Origin: an uncultured bacterium
Lineage (GTDB): Bacteria; Bacillota; Clostridia; Lachnospirales; Lachnospiraceae
Direction: 5' to 3'
Length of the DNA stretch: 64,000 bases
Assembly: GCA_905216215.1 (NCBI GenBank)
Contig: CAJMSZ010000004.1
Location: 8,372-72,371, forward strand
Position numbers and translations under genes: made by a program. The first letter of the stretch is position 1. Every line of letters starts with the position of its first letter. The notes beneath the pieces were generated by a model. It had not been told where the DNA came from, searched no databases, and was given only the letters and a program-made list of their open reading frames with translations. Positions 59,172 through 64,000 of this stretch are shown one piece after another.

Positions 59172-62018
59172 TCACATTTTTGCCTTCTTCAGCATTTTAT
59201 CCACGTATGCTCCAGTATAAGAAATCGGACTTTGGGCTATCTCCTCCGGTGTTCCGGATGCTATCACAGTTCCGCCTCTGTCACCGCCCTCCGGTCCGAT
59301 ATCAATGATATAATCTGCCGTTTTAATCACATCCAGGTTATGTTCGATGACAATGACTGTATTGCCATCCTCCGCAAGGCGTCTTAAAATTTCTACCAGT
59401 TTCCGAACATCTTCGAAGTGCAGTCCCGTAGTCGGCTCATCCAGAATATAAACTGTTTTACCTGTACTTCTACGGCTAAGTTCTGTAGCAAGTTTGATAC
59501 GCTGGGCTTCTCCTCCGGAAAGTGTCGTGGATGGCTGTCCCAATTTGATATAGGAAAGTCCCACATCATACAAGGTTTCCATTTTTCTTCGAATGCTTGG
59601 CACATTTTCAAAGAAATGCATTGCCTCCTCCACAGTCATATCCAATACGTCATAAATGCTTTTTCCTTTATACTTCACTTCCAGGGTTTCACGATTATAA
59701 CGTTTCCCGCCACACACTTCACAAGGCACATATACATCCGGCAGGAAATGCATTTCTATTTTCAGAATACCATCACCCGCACAAGCTTCACATCGTCCAC
59801 CCTTCACATTGAAACTGAATCTGCCTTTCTTATAACCTTTTGCCTTTGCGTCCGCAGTGGAAGCAAACAAATCCCGTATCATATCAAAAACTCCCGTATA
59901 AGTTGCCGGGTTGGAACGAGGTGTTCTCCCAATCGGAGACTGGTCAATAGCAATCACCTTGTCAAGCTGTTCCAGACCTTCAATCCGTTTGTGTTTTCCG
60001 GGAATCGTTCTTGCACGATTTAATTTCTTCGCAAGAGATTTATATAAAATTTCATTTACCAGGGAACTTTTTCCAGAACCCGACACTCCGGTTACGCAGG
60101 TCATAACCCCAAGTGGAAATGCCACATCAATATTCTTTAGATTATTTTCCGCAGCACCAATTACTTTGATCCATCCTGTCGGTTGTTTTCTCTGCTCCGG
60201 AACTGGAATTTTCTTTCTTCCACTCAAATATGCACCTGTAATAGAATCTTCATTCTTCATGATTTCTTCTGCCGTTCCCTGTGCAATGACTCTTCCCCCA
60301 TGCTCGCCTGCTCCGGGTCCAATATCCACAATACAGTCTGCGGCAAACATGGTATCTTCATCATGTTCTACCACAATCAAGGTATTTCCCAAGTCCCGTA
60401 AATGCTTTAATGTAGCAAGCAACTTGTCATTATCTCTCTGGTGAAGACCAATACTTGGTTCATCCAGAATATAAGCAACACCCACAAGACCCGAACCAAT
60501 CTGCGTAGCAAGACGAATGCGCTGAGCCTCTCCACCTGATAAGCTTCCGGTTGCTCTCGATAAGGTTAAATATTCCAGTCCTACATCTAATAAGAACTGT
60601 AATCTGGCGTGGATTTCCCGTAAAAGCTGACCTGCAATCATCTGCTGTGTTTCTGTCAGTTCAATCGTCTCAAGGAATTCTTTCAGTTTCGTGATAGACA
60701 TAGCTGTAATCTCAGAAATATTCTTTCCTCCAACCGTAACCGCCAGTGCGGATTTCTTCAGTCGCTGTCCACCACATTCCCGACATGGGGTGATCTGCAT
60801 GAAGCTCTCGTACTCCGCACGCATGGTCTCAGAACCGGTTTCCCGATATCTTCGCTCTACATTTTTGATAAGGCCCTCAAAAGCCACATCATATACACCT
60901 TCTCCACGCTGTCCTTTATAATGAACCTTGACTTCTTTTCCATTGGTTCCGTAAATCAGAATATCATGAACCTCCTGACTATACGCTTCAAAAGGAGTGT
61001 CCAGATCAAAATGATATTCCTCACAAAGTGCTCTCAGAATCGCATTGGTAAAGCTGGATTTATCCGCACAGGACTGCCATCCTGTCACAGCGATCGCTCC
61101 TTCATTAATACTAAGCGATTTGTCCGGAATCATCAGCTCTTCATCAAATTCCATCTTATAACCTAGTCCGAAACACACCGGGCAGGCCCCAAACGGATTA
61201 TTGAAAGAGAAGCTTCTCGGCTCAATCTCCTCAATACTGATACCACAATCCGGGCAGGCAAAATTCTGGCTGAAATGAAGCTCCTCCTGTCCAATCACAT
61301 CTACTACAAGCAATCCCTCAGACAATCCCAAGACAGCTTCAATGGAGCTGGAAAGTCTCTTTTCCATTCCGTCTCTTATAATTAAACGGTCTACAATAAT
61401 TTCTATATTATGCTTGATATTTTTGTCCAAGGTAATCTCTTCCGACAATTCGTATAAATTACCATCAACACGCACACGCACATACCCGCTCTTCTTAGCA
61501 CGCTCTAACAATTTTGCATGGGTTCCCTTTTTGCCACGGACAACCGGGGCCAGGAGTTGAATACGGGTCCCTTCCGGAAGTCCCATAATCTGGTCTGTCA
61601 TCTGGTCTACCGTCTGTTTCCTAATCTCCCTTCCGCACTTTGGACAATGTGGAATTCCGATTCTTGCATATAGCAAACGAAAATAGTCATAAATCTCCGT
61701 AACTGTTCCTACCGTAGAACGCGGATTACGGTTTGTTGACTTCTGATCAATGGAAATAGCAGGGGAAAGTCCCTCAATGCTTTCCACATTTGGTTTTTCC
61801 ATCTGTCCCAAAAACTGTCTTGCATAAGAAGACAGAGATTCCATATATCTTCTCTGACCTTCTGCGTAAATTGTATCAAATGCAAGGGAAGACTTTCCTG
61901 ATCCGCTTAGTCCTGTCAATACCACCATCTTATCTCTCGGAATATCCAAACTCACATTTTTCAAATTATGTTCATTGGCACCTCTTATTTTAATAAACTG
62001 CTGTTTTTCTTCTGCCAT
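59172..62018 (-). CDS. uvrA: UvrA excinuclease ABC subunit A
   Basis: UvrA recognises DNA lesions in nucleotide excision repair and loads UvrB. The 948-residue product has normal length. It has two ABC ATPase units: Walker A GLSGSGKSSLAFDTIYAEG near residues 35-53 and GVSGSGKSSLVNEIL near residues 640-655, both with LSGGEAQRI signatures. Zinc-binding cysteine sets are visible (CPKCG; CPDCG...CPVCFG; CEACAGDG...CEVCGG). It follows uvrB by 27 bases and is read after it. Confidence 0.97.
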   Translation of the reverse strand: MAEEKQQFIKIRGANEHNLKNVSLDIPRDKMVVLTGLSGSGKSSLAFDTIYAEGQRRYMESLSSYARQFLGQMEKPNVESIEGLSPAISIDQKSTNRNPRSTVGTVTEIYDYFRLLYARIGIPHCPKCGREIRKQTVDQMTDQIMGLPEGTRIQLLAPVVRGKKGTHAKLLERAKKSGYVRVRVDGNLYELSEEITLDKNIKHNIEIIVDRLIIRDGMEKRLSSSIEAVLGLSEGLLVVDVIGQEELHFSQNFACPDCGISIEEIEPRSFSFNNPFGACPVCFGLGYKMEFDEELMIPDKSLSINEGAIAVTGWQSCADKSSFTNAILRALCEEYHFDLDTPFEAYSQEVHDILIYGTNGKEVKVHYKGQRGEGVYDVAFEGLIKNVERRYRETGSETMRAEYESFMQITPCRECGGQRLKKSALAVTVGGKNISEITAMSITKLKEFLETIELTETQQMIAGQLLREIHARLQFLLDVGLEYLTLSRATGSLSGGEAQRIRLATQIGSGLVGVAYILDEPSIGLHQRDNDKLLATLKHLRDLGNTLIVVEHDEDTMFAADCIVDIGPGAGEHGGRVIAQGTAEEIMKNEDSITGAYLSGRKKIPVPEQRKQPTGWIKVIGAAENNLKNIDVAFPLGVMTCVTGVSGSGKSSLVNEILYKSLAKKLNRARTIPGKHKRIEGLEQLDKVIAIDQSPIGRTPRSNPATYTGVFDMIRDLFASTADAKAKGYKKGRFSFNVKGGRCEACAGDGILKIEMHFLPDVYVPCEVCGGKRYNRETLEVKYKGKSIYDVLDMTVEEAMHFFENVPSIRRKMETLYDVGLSYIKLGQPSTTLSGGEAQRIKLATELSRRSTGKTVYILDEPTTGLHFEDVRKLVEILRRLAEDGNTVIVIEHNLDVIKTADYIIDIGPEGGDRGGTVIASGTPEEIAQSPISYTGAYVDKMLKKAKM

Positions 62019-62045
62019 GTTCTACCTCTATCTTCATGTCTTATC

Positions 62046-64000
62046 CTATTCCATATCATTCAAATATTTCTTCAATTCGACCATCTTGTCTCTGAGTTCT
62101 GCTGCTGCCTCAAAGTTTAATTCTGCTGCCGCCTTCTTCATCTGCTTCGTCAGCTTATTGATCAGTTTTTCCAGTTCATCCTTACTCATGGATTCTGGGT
62201 CTTTCTCCAGACGCACCTCTTCCGCAGCAACTTTCTTGGAAATACTAATCAGATCACGAACCGCTTTCTGAATCGTCTTTGGCGTAATTCCATGTTCTTC
62301 ATTATAAGTCATCTGGATTGCTCGTCTTCGCCGGGTTTCTTCAATGGCAATCTTCATAGAATCCGTCATATGGTCTGCGTACATAATAACATGTCCTTCC
62401 GCATTACGTGCAGCTCGTCCTATTGTCTGTATCAGGGAAGTCTCCGAACGCAGAAAGCCTTCTTTGTCCGCATCCAGAATCGCTACCAGTGTGATCTCCG
62501 GAATATCCAGTCCCTCCCTGAGAAGGTTGATTCCTACCAGCACATCGAACACATCCAGCCGCATATCCCGGATAATCTCCGTCCGTTCCAATGTATCGAT
62601 ATCGGAATGTAAATACTTCACACGAATTCCCACTTCTCTCATGTAATCCGTCAAATCTTCCGCCATCCGTTTGGTAAGTGTCGTAATCAAAACCTTGTTT
62701 TTCTTTGCAGTTTCTTTATTCACTTCACTAATTAAATCATCAATCTGTCCTTCTATCGGACGTACTTCCACCTCAGGGTCCAAAAGTCCCGTCGGACGGA
62801 TGACCTGCTCTGCACGAAGCAATTCATGCTGTTCCTCATATTCTCCCGGTGTGGCTGACACAAATAGCACCTGATCAATCTTCGCTTCAAATTCCTCGAA
62901 ACTGAGCGGTCTGTTATCCTTGGCCGACGGAAGCCGGAAACCATAGTCAACCAACGTACTCTTTCGGGACTGATCCCCATGGTACATGGCCCCAATCTGT
63001 GGAATCGTCTTGTGCGATTCATCTATCATCATCAGAAAATCATCTGGAAAATAATCAATCAACGTCTGTGGTGGCTGTCCCGGTGCCAATCCCGTCAGAT
63101 GACGGGAGTAATTCTCAATACCGGAACAAAATCCAGTCTCTCTCATCATTTCAATGTCAAAATTCGTGCGTTCCGCAATACGCTGTGCCTCCAAAAGCTT
63201 GTCCTCGCTCTTAAAAAAACGAACTTGCTGATCCAGTTCCACTTCTATCTCTCCAATTGCCCGTTCCATCTTCTCCTTGGATACAACATAGTGGGATGCA
63301 GGGAAAATAGCCACATGTCCGATTGCGCTGATGATTTCTCCCGTCAGCACATCAATCTCTGTTATTCTGTCTACTTCATCTCCAAAAAATTCCACGCGAT
63401 AGGCAATCTTTTCCGAATAAGCAGGAAATATTTCCAGCACATCTCCTCTCACACGGAAAGTTCCTCGTTTGAAATCCATATCATTTCTGTCATACTGAAT
63501 TTCAATCAGCTTCTTAATCACATCATCCCGATCTTTTATCATCCCCGGTCTTAAGGAAATCACCATTTCCTGATAATCAATCGGTGATCCCAGTCCATAG
63601 ATACAGGATACACTGGCAATAATGATAACGTCTCTTCGTTCTGACAATGCAGCTGTCGCAGAATGGCGCAGCTTGTCAATCTCGTCATTGATTGCAGAAT
63701 CCTTGGCAATATAAGTATCAGATGAAGGAACGTAAGCTTCCGGTTGGTAATAATCATAGTAGGAGACAAAATATTCGACTGCGTTATCGGGGAACATCTC
63801 CTTGAACTCACCATACAGCTGTGCTGCAAGTGTTTTATTATGAGCGATGACCAGTGTCGGCTTCTGTAATTGCTGAATCACATTTGCCATCGTAAAAGTC
63901 TTTCCAGAACCCGTAACCCCCAGTAAAGTCTGGCATTGGTTGCCTTCCTTGAAACCTTTCACAAGCTCTGCAATCGCCTGTGGCTGGTCTCCGGTTGGCT
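62046..64000 (-). CDS. uvrB: UvrB excinuclease ABC subunit B (start cut by window edge)
   Basis: UvrB verifies damage after UvrA loading and recruits UvrC. The window holds about 651 codons up to the stop; the frame stays open to base 64000 with PTGDQPQAIAELVKGF, so only about a dozen N-terminal residues are missing. Walker A is LLGVTGSGKTFTMANVI, the beta-hairpin region is YVSYYDYYQPEAYVPSSDTY, motif II is MMIDESHKTIPQIG, motif VI is QTIGRAARNAEGHVIMY, and the C-terminal UVR domain is ELNFEAAAELRDKMVEL. Any ATG inside, such as at 63962, is too late to be the real start. Confidence 0.97.
   Translation of the reverse strand, partial: PTGDQPQAIAELVKGFKEGNQCQTLLGVTGSGKTFTMANVIQQLQKPTLVIAHNKTLAAQLYGEFKEMFPDNAVEYFVSYYDYYQPEAYVPSSDTYIAKDSAINDEIDKLRHSATAALSERRDVIIIASVSCIYGLGSPIDYQEMVISLRPGMIKDRDDVIKKLIEIQYDRNDMDFKRGTFRVRGDVLEIFPAYSEKIAYRVEFFGDEVDRITEIDVLTGEIISAIGHVAIFPASHYVVSKEKMERAIGEIEVELDQQVRFFKSEDKLLEAQRIAERTNFDIEMMRETGFCSGIENYSRHLTGLAPGQPPQTLIDYFPDDFLMMIDESHKTIPQIGAMYHGDQSRKSTLVDYGFRLPSAKDNRPLSFEEFEAKIDQVLFVSATPGEYEEQHELLRAEQVIRPTGLLDPEVEVRPIEGQIDDLISEVNKETAKKNKVLITTLTKRMAEDLTDYMREVGIRVKYLHSDIDTLERTEIIRDMRLDVFDVLVGINLLREGLDIPEITLVAILDADKEGFLRSETSLIQTIGRAARNAEGHVIMYADHMTDSMKIAIEETRRRRAIQMTYNEEHGITPKTIQKAVRDLISISKKVAAEEVRLEKDPESMSKDELEKLINKLTKQMKKAAAELNFEAAAELRDKMVELKKYLNDME

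Noticed and set aside
59418..60444. Two long plus-strand open frames (about 200 and 177 codons)
   Set aside because: Both are fully within uvrA on the opposite strand and overlap each other; no ribosome sites.
1..64000. tRNA, rRNA, CRISPR or prophage genes
   Set aside because: No tRNA cloverleaf, rRNA core, CRISPR repeat or phage structural gene was noticed; intergenic gaps are short and explained by promoters and terminators.

Overview
The window looks like a chromosomal segment of a low-GC, spore-forming member of the Clostridia, most likely a gut-type Lachnospiraceae. The reasons are the spore-coat genes cotJABC, a Spo0A-type DNA-binding protein with matching 0A boxes, AT-rich intergenic DNA with strong Shine-Dalgarno sites, and the gene set argCJB/argG, cdaAR, recD2 and mglBAC. 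The genus is an inference. Nearly all genes are on the minus strand; only argG, the Spo0A-like gene and a broken acyltransferase are on the plus strand. No rRNA, tRNA or CRISPR array was seen.

Layout. (1) 0-4.6 kb: arginine biosynthesis. argC, a GNAT acetyltransferase, argJ and argB (cut by the window edge) are divergent from argG, with ArgR-type operators over both promoters. (2) 4.6-6.6 kb: sporulation-linked genes. A single-domain SH3 protein and a stand-alone Spo0A C-terminal-domain protein diverge from three 0A boxes phased at 10 bp; cotJABC follows. (3) 6.7-9.7 kb: an HtrA-type membrane protease and a cohesin-like membrane protein with a very acidic cytoplasmic tail. (4) 9.8-12.5 kb: a decayed junction holding an LTA-synthase pseudogene, an acyltransferase gene with one in-frame stop, and an internally deleted group II intron lying directly behind a UUCG terminator.

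(5) 12.5-19.4 kb: an operon of three LicC-like cytidylyltransferases, each with an N-terminal winged helix and one also fused to a LicA-like choline kinase, plus an APC permease and a YtcJ-like amidohydrolase. (6) 19.5-29.7 kb: a surface-glycan operon from one clear promoter: initiating sugar-phosphate transferase, TagA-type transferase, WecB epimerase, two GT2 enzymes and one GT4 enzyme, a polymerase/ligase, a flippase and LicD. (7) 29.7-38.7 kb: a sulfotransferase and two very large secreted wall hydrolases, an amidase and a glucosaminidase, carrying 8 and 9 copies of one roughly 100-residue beta module. (8) 38.7-50.9 kb: a nucleotidyltransferase, UDP-galactopyranose mutase, galT, galK, an AraC-type response regulator and the mglBAC galactose importer. 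(9) 50.9-64 kb: housekeeping genes: an HPr-like protein without the catalytic His, cdaR, cdaA, two unknown membrane proteins, comF, recD2, mreB, uvrA and uvrB (cut by the window edge).

How the parts fit together (inference). Regions 5-7 would take up or release an amino alcohol, activate it as a CDP derivative, attach it through LicD to a surface polymer, and supply repeat-bearing amidase and glucosaminidase enzymes that may dock on that polymer. This recalls the pneumococcal phosphocholine / choline-binding-protein system, but with an unrelated repeat module and with winged helices built into the activating enzymes. Region 8 can turn imported galactose into UDP-galactose and then UDP-galactofuranose for the same surface glycans. 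The most interesting targets are the winged-helix cytidylyltransferase operon, the paired modular hydrolases and the Spo0A-domain/0A-box/SH3 locus.
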